Shown one piece after another: positions 50,835 to 60,308 of a DNA stretch of 64,000 nucleotides. Under the pieces are notes generated by a model. The model worked only from the letters and a program-made list of their open reading frames with translations. It was not told where the DNA came from and did no database searches. Position 1 is the first letter of the stretch; every line of letters starts with the position of its first letter. Origin of the DNA: SYLG01 sp965226945 (GTDB lineage Bacteria; Planctomycetota; Planctomycetia; Gemmatales; Gemmataceae); the NCBI GenBank assembly GCA_965226945.1, contig OZ245717.1, positions 6,510,001 through 6,574,000 of the forward strand, given 5' to 3'. The translations under genes and the position numbers were made by a program.

Positions 50835-52051
50835 TCGACGCCATATTCGATTGGGGGCTGAACCTCTTCCTTGTGGGCCTGACGATCTATGCCATCTTCT
50901 GGCTGATCCCCTGGCTCTGGACCCTGATCCAGTTCTTGCGCGACGAGTGGGCGCTGGCCCATTTAACCGACACAAAAGATCTTGAAGCCCGTCTCAATCA
51001 ACTGGCTGCCGAATATGTCGCCTCGCGGCCGCAGGCGAAGTTGACGATCGGCATCGTGCAAAAAGGAAATCGTTTCGTCAAAGGGTACAACGGCCAAAAA
51101 GCGGATGGCCCGCCTCCCGACGAAAACAGCCTCTATGAAATTGGATCCATTACGAAGGTGTTCACCGCCCTCATGCTCGCCAAGCTGGATCAAGAAGGCG
51201 TCGTCTCGATCGGTCAGTCGCTCGCCGATCTTTTGCCCGCAGGCCACAACTATCCCGAAGAAATCCGCCGGATTCGGCTGGGACAACTCGCCACGCACAC
51301 GGCGGGCCTTCCGCGGTTGCCTTCCAACCTCGATGAGTTTGTCAAAGACGAGGCCGATCCCTATGTCTGGTACGCTCAAGCGCAGCTATTCGCGGGCCTG
51401 GCGAACACCACCCTGGAACAGACGCCGGGTACCAAATCGTCGTATTCGAATTACGGCATGGGATTGCTTGGGCAATTGCTTGCGATGAAAACGGGCGAGG
51501 ATTACGAAGGGCTTTGCAAGCGGCTCATTGCCGAACCCCTGCGCCTGACAGCGACCTGCTGCTCACCGGATGAAGCAGCCGAGTCGCGCCTGGTGTTGGG
51601 CCGTACGCCCAAGGGGGATCCGGCACCCAACTGGCATTTCGATGCCCTGGCGGGAGCGGGTGCGCTACGGTCGAGCGCCCGCGGTCTTTTGACCTTTCTC
51701 GAAGCCAATCGGAATCCCGCGGAAGATGAGCTTGGCCAAGCGATGGAGAAGACGCAGGAGATCCATTTCCGTACCTGGCTGGGACCTCACCAGGGGTTGG
51801 CGTGGGTCATCGAACAGGACGATCCCAAAAAACCCGCCTGGTTTTGGCACAACGGAGGCACGGGCGGCTATTGCAGTTTCGCGGCGTTCGACCCGGCGAA
51901 GCAACTTTCGCTCGTCCTACTTTCAAACTATGGCGATGCCTCGATCGGCGACGGCAGCCTGGACCATATGGGAATGAAAATCCTGCGCATTGCGGCCAAG
52001 GTGTCCCTTGAAGCATCGGCCGCGGACAAACAAGCGGCCGCCTCCAATTAA
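50831..52051 (+). CDS. Membrane-anchored serine hydrolase (beta-lactamase/PBP class C-like)
   Basis: 406 residues. An N-terminal membrane segment (about 9-30, NLFLVGLTIYAIFWLIPWLW) anchors the protein. The SxxK motif is SITK at 106-109. The YxN equivalent is YSN in SSYSNYGMG near 205. The KTG equivalent region is HNGGTGGYCSF near 345, where HxG replaces KTG as in many DD-carboxypeptidase or esterase homologues. This fits family S12 (AmpC/EstB-like) hydrolases. The substrate could be a peptide, ester or beta-lactam. It is coupled by an ATGA overlap to the DUF2071 gene. Confidence 0.88.
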   Translation: MIDAIFDWGLNLFLVGLTIYAIFWLIPWLWTLIQFLRDEWALAHLTDTKDLEARLNQLAAEYVASRPQAKLTIGIVQKGNRFVKGYNGQKADGPPPDENSLYEIGSITKVFTALMLAKLDQEGVVSIGQSLADLLPAGHNYPEEIRRIRLGQLATHTAGLPRLPSNLDEFVKDEADPYVWYAQAQLFAGLANTTLEQTPGTKSSYSNYGMGLLGQLLAMKTGEDYEGLCKRLIAEPLRLTATCCSPDEAAESRLVLGRTPKGDPAPNWHFDALAGAGALRSSARGLLTFLEANRNPAEDELGQAMEKTQEIHFRTWLGPHQGLAWVIEQDDPKKPAWFWHNGGTGGYCSFAAFDPAKQLSLVLLSNYGDASIGDGSLDHMGMKILRIAAKVSLEASAADKQAAASN

Positions 52052-52103
52052 GTCACGGCAGCGCGCGCGGCTCGATGGGAATCGGGAATAGACCTTGGTC
52101 CGC

Positions 52104-53504
52104 TCAAGGGGGTCCGGTGCGCGAAACGCGCCGATCGGCCAGGACCGGTTTGCCTGCATAGGTGGGCAGTTCCTGAGGGTGAACGAGTTGGGCCTGATAG
52201 GGAAGCCCATAGTCGCCCTGAATCTTGCGCTGGTTTTGATGGATGTAGTCCAGGAACCATGCCGACAACAAGCCGTTGCCCACGCACACAAACAAGAGGA
52301 GGGCTCGTCCGTGTTTGGCCAGAGTCAGGGTGCTTCGCGCGGCCCAGACGAAGGATAGCGGCATGCTGACGAGGCCATAGTGATACCGAAACGGGCGCAG
52401 GGTCGCGCTGAACAATAGGCCGCAGCCCCAAAAGGCCGCCGACAGGGTGAAGCCGGTGGGCGAGGATCTCCCGGTAAACTGATCAAACCATTGCGAACGG
52501 GTTTGCCAAAGCCTGGCCATTCCCTTGATTGCCAGCGCGATGACCGTGCCGATGAGAAGCAGGTGGACGATTGCCACCCAATAGGTCGGTATGCCGAAGA
52601 GGATTGGGTATCTCAAAAAGTCGAAGAAGTCGGCCTTGAGGGAGGGGTAAACGGTCTCCAGTCCGAACGGCTGAATGATCCAGCGAAGCCAGAACATTCC
52701 CTCAAGCAAATAGGAAAGGCTCGCGGCCCGGTTGGGTGTTTCGAAATCGCGGATAACAACCATCTCATAAATCCAGGGAAGCATCGGCAGGGTGCCCAGA
52801 AGCGCTCCGGCGATGAGGGGAACCCAGCGCACCGATTGGCGATCGAAAAGGATCGCCCAGAAGAAGAAGGCGGCCGCCATGATGAAGCCGGCCATCTGAA
52901 ATTGACCGATGAGCGCGGCGATCAACCCGAGCAAAAACGCTCCCCAGGGGTTGCCGCGTTTGAGCCAGCCAAGCAAAAATGCCAGGGTAATCAGCGGAAA
53001 AAGCGAGGGGGGCCAGATCTTGCGATGAAGAATCACCGCCAGGGGGTTGAGCGCCATCAGCGCCACGCCCCAGTACCACCCTTCTCGCTCTTCTTCCTTG
53101 ACCAGGCGGCGGATAAACGGAATGTAGGCGATCAGCGCGAGAATGCTGCATATTTGCACGCAGCGCGCCAGCGTTGGGGCGTCGGTGATTTCAAAGCAAT
53201 AACCGAAGATCATGAAGGCCCAGACGCTCATGCCGGGATTTTTGAAGCCTGCGCTGGAGCGCATTCCCAGCCAGGGGAACGGTTCCTCGCCTTGCGCGCT
53301 GGAAGCGGCGAAGTGCAGAGTGTAGGCCTCGTCGCCCTTGAATTCGATGTCTTCGCCCCAGATGAGCCGGAAAACGGCGCCAAGGGTTATGGCCAGCGCC
53401 AAACCCCAGGGAGCCAGACGCGCGAAAGCGGTGCCTTGCAAAATCTTCAACAAGTCCCTTGCTCCCCGCGGCCAAAAACTTGAGAAAAAAAGGAAAACCC
53501 GCAA
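52104..53504 (-). CDS. Polytopic glycosyltransferase, GT39/ArnT-like
   Basis: 466 residues with about ten hydrophobic segments. The acidic motif of dolichyl/undecaprenyl-phosphate-sugar-using enzymes appears in the first loop (EFKGDEAYTLHFA, about residues 55-67). The region after it (NPGMSVWAFMIFGYCF) and LNPLAVILHRKIWPPSLFPLI follow the PMT_2/GT-C layout. Such enzymes move a sugar from a lipid carrier to a protein or lipid in the periplasm. The acceptor is unknown, and no sugar-synthesis genes are adjacent. Confidence 0.78.
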   Translation of the reverse strand: MRVFLFFSSFWPRGARDLLKILQGTAFARLAPWGLALAITLGAVFRLIWGEDIEFKGDEAYTLHFAASSAQGEEPFPWLGMRSSAGFKNPGMSVWAFMIFGYCFEITDAPTLARCVQICSILALIAYIPFIRRLVKEEEREGWYWGVALMALNPLAVILHRKIWPPSLFPLITLAFLLGWLKRGNPWGAFLLGLIAALIGQFQMAGFIMAAAFFFWAILFDRQSVRWVPLIAGALLGTLPMLPWIYEMVVIRDFETPNRAASLSYLLEGMFWLRWIIQPFGLETVYPSLKADFFDFLRYPILFGIPTYWVAIVHLLLIGTVIALAIKGMARLWQTRSQWFDQFTGRSSPTGFTLSAAFWGCGLLFSATLRPFRYHYGLVSMPLSFVWAARSTLTLAKHGRALLLFVCVGNGLLSAWFLDYIHQNQRKIQGDYGLPYQAQLVHPQELPTYAGKPVLADRRVSRTGPP

Positions 53505-53582
53505 GAAATCTCGATCCGACCTTCCGGATCGTCCGGATTGCGGTGTCCGTTATTTCATCGACAAAAAAGATGAAATCCTTTG

Positions 53583-54023
53583 ATGTTGAGGTGCGCTCTC
53601 GTGAACTCCGCGGGTTATTCGGGAACGCCACTCGCCAAGAAGTTGGGAATCAAAGCGAACTTTCGGGTCGTTCTTGAGGATGCGCCCGCTGGCTATGAGG
53701 AGTTTCTTGCTCCTCTTCCGGAAGGGACGCTTTTTGAGAAAAAGGTCTCCGATCAAACCGACCTGATTCAGCTTTTCGTGACCAAAAAAGCCGTGCTTGA
53801 GCGAAGGCTTCGCCAGTACTGGGCGGTGGGCAAGCCGGAGGTGATGGTCTGGATCTCCTGGCCAAAGAAGGCTTCGGGGGTTGCCACCGAAGTGACGGAA
53901 GACACGATCCGGGAGGTGGGCCTGCCGCTGGGGTTTGTCGATATCAAGGTGTGTGCCGTCGATGCGACCTGGTCGGGGCTCAAGCTAGTTGTGCGCAGGA
54001 AACTGCGCGAGGGCAAATCTTGA
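53583..54023 (+). CDS. DUF3052 family protein
   Basis: 146 residues from ATG 53583 (a TTG lies just before, and GTG 53601 is another option). The signature SAGYSGTPLAKKLGIKANFRVVLEDAPAGYEE is DUF3052, and the middle FEKKVSDQTDLIQLFVTKKAVLERRL follows. These are small uncharacterised proteins found in actinobacteria and planctomycetes. The function is unknown. It is divergent from the glycosyltransferase and convergent with pqiB. Confidence 0.8.
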   Translation: MLRCALVNSAGYSGTPLAKKLGIKANFRVVLEDAPAGYEEFLAPLPEGTLFEKKVSDQTDLIQLFVTKKAVLERRLRQYWAVGKPEVMVWISWPKKASGVATEVTEDTIREVGLPLGFVDIKVCAVDATWSGLKLVVRRKLREGKS

Positions 54024-54067
54024 CGAAGCTTGGGTAAGGCCCTGAGGCTTGAGCGAGGCGGTGCGAA

Positions 54068-55936
54068 CTATTTCCAGGTCGCGACTCGTCCCTTCCCCTT
54101 TTCCATGAGCAAGATTCCAATCAATTTTCCGTCCTTGGGCGAAACGATGCAGGCGCCATGGCGATCACGGTCCAAGGGCACCGAGGCGGCCACGCCCCAG
54201 AAATCGTTTTCCAGCGACAGTCGCTGGCTGGCGAGCAGGAAGGCCGATTCGAATGAATCGGAGACGACCAAACCATCTTCCAGACCCCTGGGTGTCCTGA
54301 GCCGGTCCATGGGCCAGGCGTCGGGACCTGCCTGTGTTTCCAGCTTGTAGGTCGCGATCAAGCCGTGGCCGGTCACCCATTCGGGTTTCACGGGCAGCCG
54401 GTTCCCCAGGAATTCGAGGACGACGGGCCGGTCGGGCGAGGCATTGGCCGGCGGCGTGAAAAGGTCGGCGGGACCAAGGAGGGTGCCATCGGCTAGCGGC
54501 AGCAGCCAGCCCGATTTCTCCTGCGACCAGTTGATGGCGAGGCTCTTTTCGCTCCAGCGTAAGGTGGCCCTAACAGGCACCGGTAAGGTTTTTCCCTCGG
54601 GCAGCAGCGCATTGCCGACGGGCAAGCGTGGGGCCCAGTTGAGCCACTCCGGTTCGTTTTTGGACGCGAAGGGGAAGCGATGGCCGGTCGCCACCGGCTT
54701 GCCGGGGACCACCGGCGTGGCAAAGGCCAGGCCTCCCATGGCCACCGTGGAAAAGGTGTCGGCGCGGAAGCGGATGCCGGTCAATCCCAGGGAGAAATCG
54801 ACGCCGCTGGAATTCCAAAACTGGGTGTTGTCGCGCACGAGCGATTTGTAGGCGGGCAAGATCCAGACTCGTGCTTCCACATTGACCGCATCGCTGGCCA
54901 GTCCCACCGAGGCGACCTGGCCGACAGGTACGCCGCGATAAGTGACGGGTACGCCGGCTTCGATTCCCAGGCGCTGGCTTCCTTCGACCAGGATTTCCAG
55001 GGCTCCTTCGGGCCGTTCCCCTTGCGGAGGTTGCTCCAGGCCAAGGAATTCTCGCGCCGGTTCGCCTTCGGCCGGGCCGGGGATGAGACCGATGAATCGG
55101 CCGCCAACGAGTGTGTCGAGCCCTTTGACTTCCATGGCGCTTACCCGGGGCCGCTCGATCCAAAACTGGCTGCCGGAGCGGGCCAGGGGCAGGGCGCCGT
55201 CGAGCAGGCGGGCCTTGACGCGCAGGCCATTGAGATTTGTCTCCCAGTCGAGCGCGACCACCTCTCCCACGGTGTTGCCGCGAAAGCGCACCGTGTCGCC
55301 CACGGCGAGACCGTGCCCATCCCGGAATGCGATGACAATCTCCATTCCGGGCGAGTCAGCCAGGTTCGGCGGTGTTTCCAGGCCATCGAATTGGGTTTGG
55401 GGCGGGTTGCCGGCAGGTCCGGGAAGGACACCGACGAATTTGGCGCCAAAGGCGGTTTCGACCCCGCTGACCCGGCCAAGCCCGAGCCGTGGCCGCTCAA
55501 TCCAAAATCGTGCCCCTTCGCGTGCCAGGCCAGCTGCGCGCGGTTCGAGCACGATGGTGACTTCGAGCGGATCTTTCCTCGTCTCGAACTGCGAATTCAA
55601 GGTCACCGAAACGATGCGGCCGACCTCGATCCCATGAAAGCGCAGGCTGTCTCCCGGCTTCAGTCCATGGCCCTCCTGAAAACGCACGAGGATGGTCGGA
55701 CCCTGGGCGCGAAAGGCGGAAAGCGTCAAAACGAGCGCAACGAGTACGCAGAGAGCGGTCAAGATCCAGATGCGCGTGGAAAAAAGCACGCCCCATCCCG
55801 ATTTCGGTTTTCGGCTCATCTGGGGCGGCAATTCGACACGAGCCGTCGGAATCGCGGAATCGAGGACCCGCTCCGGGGAAGCCGAGCCGGTGGGCGTGAG
55901 CGAAGGCGAGACCGGCTGATTGGGATCCGGATTCAA
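54068..55936 (-). CDS. pqiB: PqiB-like MCE protein (three MCE domains), TTG start
   Basis: 622 residues from TTG 55936, chosen because GGGGAGGA sits 6 nt upstream and it directly overlaps the pqiA stop as TTGA. A longer open frame continues upstream through pqiA but is a shadow. One membrane anchor (about 65-88, IWILTALCVLVALVLTLSAF) follows a Pro/Ser-rich start. Three MCE domains are visible: VRFQEGHGLKPGDSLRFHGIEVG, IAFRDGHGLAVGDTVRFRGNTVG and VEGSQRLGIEAGVPVTYRGVPVG. PqiB forms stacked hexameric MCE rings across the periplasm for lipid transport between the membranes. The lipoprotein PqiC is not in the window. Confidence 0.9.
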   Translation of the reverse strand: MNPDPNQPVSPSLTPTGSASPERVLDSAIPTARVELPPQMSRKPKSGWGVLFSTRIWILTALCVLVALVLTLSAFRAQGPTILVRFQEGHGLKPGDSLRFHGIEVGRIVSVTLNSQFETRKDPLEVTIVLEPRAAGLAREGARFWIERPRLGLGRVSGVETAFGAKFVGVLPGPAGNPPQTQFDGLETPPNLADSPGMEIVIAFRDGHGLAVGDTVRFRGNTVGEVVALDWETNLNGLRVKARLLDGALPLARSGSQFWIERPRVSAMEVKGLDTLVGGRFIGLIPGPAEGEPAREFLGLEQPPQGERPEGALEILVEGSQRLGIEAGVPVTYRGVPVGQVASVGLASDAVNVEARVWILPAYKSLVRDNTQFWNSSGVDFSLGLTGIRFRADTFSTVAMGGLAFATPVVPGKPVATGHRFPFASKNEPEWLNWAPRLPVGNALLPEGKTLPVPVRATLRWSEKSLAINWSQEKSGWLLPLADGTLLGPADLFTPPANASPDRPVVLEFLGNRLPVKPEWVTGHGLIATYKLETQAGPDAWPMDRLRTPRGLEDGLVVSDSFESAFLLASQRLSLENDFWGVAASVPLDRDRHGACIVSPKDGKLIGILLMEKGKGRVATWK

Positions 55937-56526
55937 TGGGGTTCCTCCCCGGGAGATGGGAGTTGAAAGGAGGCCGAGGCGATCAGATTCATGGCAACGC
56001 AAAGGACAAACGCGATGACCGCCGGGCCGAAGCGAAACGCAACGAGATCGCCAAGTTTCACGAGCATCACGAGCAAGGCGATCAGGAGCACATCGAGCAT
56101 GCTCCAGCGCCCCAAGATTTCCATGAGGCGATGAGTCGCGGCCTGGTGGCGTTCGTGCAACAAGCCGAGCAAACTGAGATCGAGCAGAAGGAGGATCTTG
56201 ACGAGGGGAAAGATCAGCGAGAAGACGAGGACGATGCCGCCCACGAACCAGTCCCCCTGGGAAAGCAGCTCGATCGTGCCGCCAAGCAGGCTCGTTTCGT
56301 GCCGATAACCGAGGCGCTCCACTTCGAGGATGGGCAGGAGCACGGCGGGGAAGAACAGGACGAGCGCGCCAAACGAAGCGGCGGCGGTACGAGCCGACGA
56401 TTTGCGGTAGGCCTCGGTGAAGGCTAGATCGTGCTGGCAAGCCGCGCAGAGAACTCGCGCACCGCTCGGACGGGGCGGGATCTTCTGAGTCAGCCCGCAG
56501 CAATCACAAGAAATGCAAGCTTCCAT
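55933..56526 (-). CDS. pqiA: PqiA-like integral membrane protein (single module)
   Basis: 197 residues. The N terminus carries a zinc ribbon (CISCDCCGL at 4-12, then CAACQ near 27-31). It is followed by about four membrane segments (LVLFFPAVLLPIL, IVLVFSLIFPLVKILLLLDL, VLLIALLVMLVKL, VIAFVLCVAMNL). E. coli PqiA has two such modules; here there is one, like YebS-type half-length relatives. PqiA is the inner-membrane component of the Pqi lipid-transport system. Its stop is shared with the start of pqiB, so both products are probably made in a fixed ratio. Confidence 0.87.
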   Translation of the reverse strand: MEACISCDCCGLTQKIPPRPSGARVLCAACQHDLAFTEAYRKSSARTAAASFGALVLFFPAVLLPILEVERLGYRHETSLLGGTIELLSQGDWFVGGIVLVFSLIFPLVKILLLLDLSLLGLLHERHQAATHRLMEILGRWSMLDVLLIALLVMLVKLGDLVAFRFGPAVIAFVLCVAMNLIASASFQLPSPGEEPH

Positions 56527-56700
56527 GAACCGCCATGGCGAGGAGTTCTTCCAGCAGGCCTCGAAACCGGTGCCTCAAGGCCAAAACCCGGTGCCCTGCT
56601 CACAGGAGTATGGTATCGGTGCGGAAGAATAAAAGACGATTGCTAAAGCGATCGGCGGAGATTTGCTTTTTCGCTTTTTTTCGGTTAGTGAACCCAAAGA

Positions 56701-56991
56701 CTATCGCCCCAGGATTTTCGCCGCGGTCTGCTCTGCCACCTGCGGTGAATCGTAAGCGCCGCTCTTGAGGTTCTGAGCAGCGTTTTCGAAATGGGCGCTC
56801 GGCGTTTCCGCGGTGGCCACTGCCGCTTTAACGAGCGACAGCAACTCCGGAAAGCTGAGAAATTGGGAATCGTTGCGAGACGAAGTATCGCCAACGCTTG
56901 CCGATCCTTGCGAAACCGTGCGCACCCCTTCGCCCCGATTGGTGGGGGGCGGCGGAGGTGCATTGCCAGGTATCCGCGGATCGATCTGCAT
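56701..56991 (-). CDS. Small FlgM-like protein (possible anti-sigma factor)
   Basis: 96 residues. The first 50 are Pro/Gly/Ser-rich and look disordered (PGNAPPPPPTNRGEG). The last 30, NLKSGAYDSPQVAEQTAAKIL, have the spacing of the FlgM C terminus (I-x-x-G-x-Y-x-V-x-x-x-x-x-A-x-K-L). FlgM is about 97 residues and binds the flagellar sigma factor FliA. The match is short and no flagellar genes are nearby, so the anti-sigma role is tentative. It lies next to rnpB on the opposite strand. Confidence 0.5.
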   Translation of the reverse strand: MQIDPRIPGNAPPPPPTNRGEGVRTVSQGSASVGDTSSRNDSQFLSFPELLSLVKAAVATAETPSAHFENAAQNLKSGAYDSPQVAEQTAAKILGR

Positions 56992-57117
56992 GGTTATTCC
57001 TTCATCTTAGATTCATCGAATGGCGGAACCAAAACTTGCGAGAGAGAATCGCGAAATTGTCCGATTTTTTGAAAAAAAACAAGGCAAAACCCTTCAGAAA
57101 ACTCTCATAGTCTTCCT

Positions 57118-57123
57118 TAGAAT
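57118..57123 (+). promoter_or_regulatory. Putative -10 element for rnpB
   Basis: TAGAAT, five of six matches to TATAAT, ends five nt before the predicted RNase P RNA 5' end. A weak -35 candidate TTCAGA lies at 57093-57098, a spacing of 19. Support is by position and motif only. Confidence 0.4.
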
Positions 57124-57127
57124 GAAA

Positions 57128-57537
<410 letters not shown>

Positions 57538-57677
57538 TTCTCCAACTTTAATCATTTTTCCTCATTTTTGCAGTTTTTTTCTCAAACAGGTGGTTCCGAA
57601 CCGCCTGGAAAAGATTTGTAGGTAAGAATTGCCCAACTCAATTGGACCCGCTGGGACTGGGTAGTGGTTGGATTCGC

Positions 57678-57962
57678 ATGAACGCTTTTCAAAAGACCGA
57701 CATTCACCCAACCTGGCAGGGAACGATCCACCTCTGCTCGCCGATCAAGGACATGCAGAAGGCCTCGCGTGTTTTGCGCGCCTTGACGACCGTGCCGCCA
57801 TCCGACATCCAGCGGATGATTTTCGAAGCGCATCAATTGGGAGAGGCGAGCCTGCTTCACTGCCACCGTGAAAAAGGGGAGTGGCTGATGCTCCAGGCCT
57901 CGAAATTCGATGTGCGTTTGGCATGGCGCGCCCGCACCGAGCAACTCATCGGCAAAGGTTGA
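57678..57962 (+). CDS. Small protein, possibly ClpS-like
   Basis: 94 residues from ATG 57678; an upstream frame begins at 57642. The order strand-loop-helix (WQGTIHLCSPIKDMQKASRVLRALT) then IQRMIFEAHQLGEASLLHC resembles the ClpS fold, in which MLEVHxxG follows a helix. The His of EAH is placed as in ClpS. The N-degron binding Asn-Asp-Asp motif is not present (SPIKDM instead), so if it is ClpS-like it would not read N-degrons in the usual way. A ClpS role is speculation; I can only say it is a small conserved-looking cytoplasmic protein. It follows rnpB by 140 nt. Confidence 0.45.
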   Translation: MNAFQKTDIHPTWQGTIHLCSPIKDMQKASRVLRALTTVPPSDIQRMIFEAHQLGEASLLHCHREKGEWLMLQASKFDVRLAWRARTEQLIGKG

Positions 57963-57983
57963 TCTGGGGCGGCGCGCTACGAG

Positions 57984-58688
57984 TTAATTCAAACTGAAGT
58001 CAGGTGGAAATTTACGCCGGCCGGTCGGCGGTAGGGGTAAAGGTTCAGGCTGCTCGAGCTTGCGGATCTCTTCAATCAAGTGGCGGGCCCTTTCCTCGAC
58101 ATCGACCAGTTCAAGCAGTTCTTGCTTCACTTCGATTTCGATCGGCAAGGCAAAACTAAACACGTCGCATAGGGTGCCCAGGGGCAGTTCGCTTTTTAGC
58201 AATTTGCGCAGTTGCAAGACCGCATCGGGCTGCGGCGAAAACCACTGGGTCATGATCCGCCCCAGCGATTTGCGTAGCTCCATCGAAGTCTGTTGCGAGG
58301 CGGGAGGAATGTCTTCCAGGATTTCCACCTGGGCGGTGCGGTACTGCTTGCCGCAGGGCTCCAGTTCGTCGATGATGCGGGCGCGGGCCGCTCCATGAAG
58401 CAAGAGGTTGTAGCGGCCGTCGGGCAACTGCTCTTCCTTGAAGATTTTGCCGACGCAGATCACCGGATGAAGCGGCGGATCGCCAAAGAACCCCAGCCCC
58501 GAACGAGTCGCGACCAGGGCCATGGCCAGGTAACGATCGTCGGTCAGGCAGTCGCGCACCATTTGCCGGTAGCGCGGCTCGAATATGTGTAACGGCTGCA
58601 CCACATGGGGGAAGAGCACCAGATTGGGAAGCGGAAAGAGCTTCACTTTTCCGCGAAAGCCTTTTAAAGGCTCTTCAAATTCACTCAT
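57984..58688 (-). CDS. LON peptidase substrate-binding domain protein
   Basis: 234 residues. The sequence VKLFPLPNLVLFPHVVQPLHIFEPRYRQM is the Lon N-terminal (PUA-like) domain signature, followed by VICVGKIFKEEQLPDGRYNLLLHG. No AAA or protease domain follows, so the product is the free-standing ATP-independent type often annotated as a LON substrate-binding domain protein. It may act as an adaptor or have a separate role. It lies 22 nt from the convergent small ClpS-like gene. Confidence 0.92.
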   Translation of the reverse strand: MSEFEEPLKGFRGKVKLFPLPNLVLFPHVVQPLHIFEPRYRQMVRDCLTDDRYLAMALVATRSGLGFFGDPPLHPVICVGKIFKEEQLPDGRYNLLLHGAARARIIDELEPCGKQYRTAQVEILEDIPPASQQTSMELRKSLGRIMTQWFSPQPDAVLQLRKLLKSELPLGTLCDVFSFALPIEIEVKQELLELVDVEERARHLIEEIRKLEQPEPLPLPPTGRRKFPPDFSLN

Positions 58689-58843
58689 TCCCGGCCCCGG
58701 TCTTACGCGGATCGTGCATCCAAGTCATCGGCGTGGTGTCTCTTCCTTCATCATCCTAGTTAACGAAATGCTGAAGGCCGTCCCAATCTGCCATCGTCCG
58801 TGGCGATCCAAGCGCTTTTCATCATTTGCGTTTGCGTCAATTC

Positions 58844-60289
58844 TCAAGCCATGATCGGCTTGACCAACTCACCCGAAACATCGGTCAGGCGGAAATCCCG
58901 CCCTTGGCTGCGGAAGGTGAGCCGCTTGTGGTCGATCCCCATCAGGTGCAGGATGGTGGCGTTCCAGTCGTGCAGGTGAACGGGGTCGCGTACGATGTTG
59001 TACCCGAAGTCGTCGGTTTCCCCGTGGACCACGCCTCCCTTGGCACCGCCGCCCGCCATCCACATCGAGAAGCAGCGGCCGTGATGGTCGCGGCCATAGT
59101 TCGTGTCGGTCAGGCTTCCCTGGCTGTAGACGGTCCGGCCAAACTCGCCGCCCCATAGCACCAGCGTGTCCTCAAGCATTCCTCGCTGCTTGAGGTCTTT
59201 CAAGAGGGCCGCGACGGGACGGTCGACATCCTCGCACTGGCCCTTGATTTGCCTGGGCAAATCGCTGTGTTGGTCCCAGCCCCGGTGCATCAACTGGACA
59301 AAGCGCACGCCCCGCTCCATCATCCGCCTGGCCAACAGACAGTTCTTGGCAAAGCCGCCATCGGTCGCCTGATCCTTGATCCCATAGTCGTCCAGCGTCT
59401 TGCGGCTTTCCCTGGTAACATCCTGCAATTCGGGCACGGCCGCCTGCATGCGGAAGGCGAGTTCGTACTGGGAGATTCGGGTTTGAATCTCCGGATCGTG
59501 CGCCGATTCGAGCGCGATGCGGTTCATCTGCTCGACTCCATCGAGCATCGAACGGCGCGTTTCGGCGTCGACCCCGTTCGGGTTGGAAAGATAAAGCACC
59601 GCGTCCCCTTTGCCGGTGCGGAACCGCACGCCCTGGTGGACGGAGGGGAGGAACCCGGCACCCCAGAGCCTGGCAAAAATCGGCTGGTCGGTTTTGTTTC
59701 CTGACCCTTGCGAGATCATCACGATGAAGGCGGGCAGGTTGTCCGACTCGGAGCCCAGTCCATAGGAGGCCCAGGCGCCCAGGGCGGGCCGGCCCGGCTG
59801 TTCGCTGCCCGTTTGAATATGGGTCGTCGCCGGATCGTGGTTGATCGATTCGGTGTGCAGGCTTTTGATCAAGGCGATATGGTCGACGCACTGGCCGATG
59901 CGCGGCATCAGTTCGCTGACCCAGGTGCCGGCCTTGCCCACCTGGTTGAATTTGAAGATCGACGGAGCCACCGGCAGATGCGCCTGGCCCGAGGTCATGC
60001 CGGTGATCCGCTGGCCCATGCGCACCGAGGCCGGCAGATCCTGGCTTCGGTGTTTGCTCAGTTGGGGCTTGTAGTCCCACAGATCCAGATGGGACGGTCC
60101 GCCCGACATGAACAGGTAGATGACCCGTTTCGCCTTGGGCGGAAAGTGGACGCCGGTGGCGCCGGGGCTCGCCTGGGTTTTTTGCGGATGGAGCAGGCTG
60201 GCAAGCGCCCCCACACCGACAACGCTTGCGTTTTTGCCCAGGAAATAGCGGCGATTGATCAGCCGCTGATGCAATTGGATCGGGTCCAT
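58844..60289 (-). CDS. DUF1501 exported sulfatase-like protein
   Basis: 481 residues. A twin-Arg signal (NRRYFLGKNASVVGVGALA) begins the protein. The DUF1501 domain shows VIYLFMSGGPSHLDLWDYKP near 58, then VTRESRKTLDDYGIK and LVLWGGEFGRT, the conserved alkaline-phosphatase-like fold stretches of the family. The end has HLMGIDHKRLTF. It is 19 nt downstream of the PSD1-type gene, and the pair recurs in many copies in planctomycete genomes. The function is unproven. The proposed role is in processing sulfated or other complex substrates together with its partner. Confidence 0.93.
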   Translation of the reverse strand: MDPIQLHQRLINRRYFLGKNASVVGVGALASLLHPQKTQASPGATGVHFPPKAKRVIYLFMSGGPSHLDLWDYKPQLSKHRSQDLPASVRMGQRITGMTSGQAHLPVAPSIFKFNQVGKAGTWVSELMPRIGQCVDHIALIKSLHTESINHDPATTHIQTGSEQPGRPALGAWASYGLGSESDNLPAFIVMISQGSGNKTDQPIFARLWGAGFLPSVHQGVRFRTGKGDAVLYLSNPNGVDAETRRSMLDGVEQMNRIALESAHDPEIQTRISQYELAFRMQAAVPELQDVTRESRKTLDDYGIKDQATDGGFAKNCLLARRMMERGVRFVQLMHRGWDQHSDLPRQIKGQCEDVDRPVAALLKDLKQRGMLEDTLVLWGGEFGRTVYSQGSLTDTNYGRDHHGRCFSMWMAGGGAKGGVVHGETDDFGYNIVRDPVHLHDWNATILHLMGIDHKRLTFRSQGRDFRLTDVSGELVKPIMA

Positions 60290-60308
60290 GGGGATCTACC
60301 TACCTATC

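Noticed and set aside
55937..56503. 811-residue upstream extension of pqiB
   Set aside because: The extension overlaps pqiA in another frame and looks non-coding; TTG 55936 with a strong ribosome binding site is preferred.
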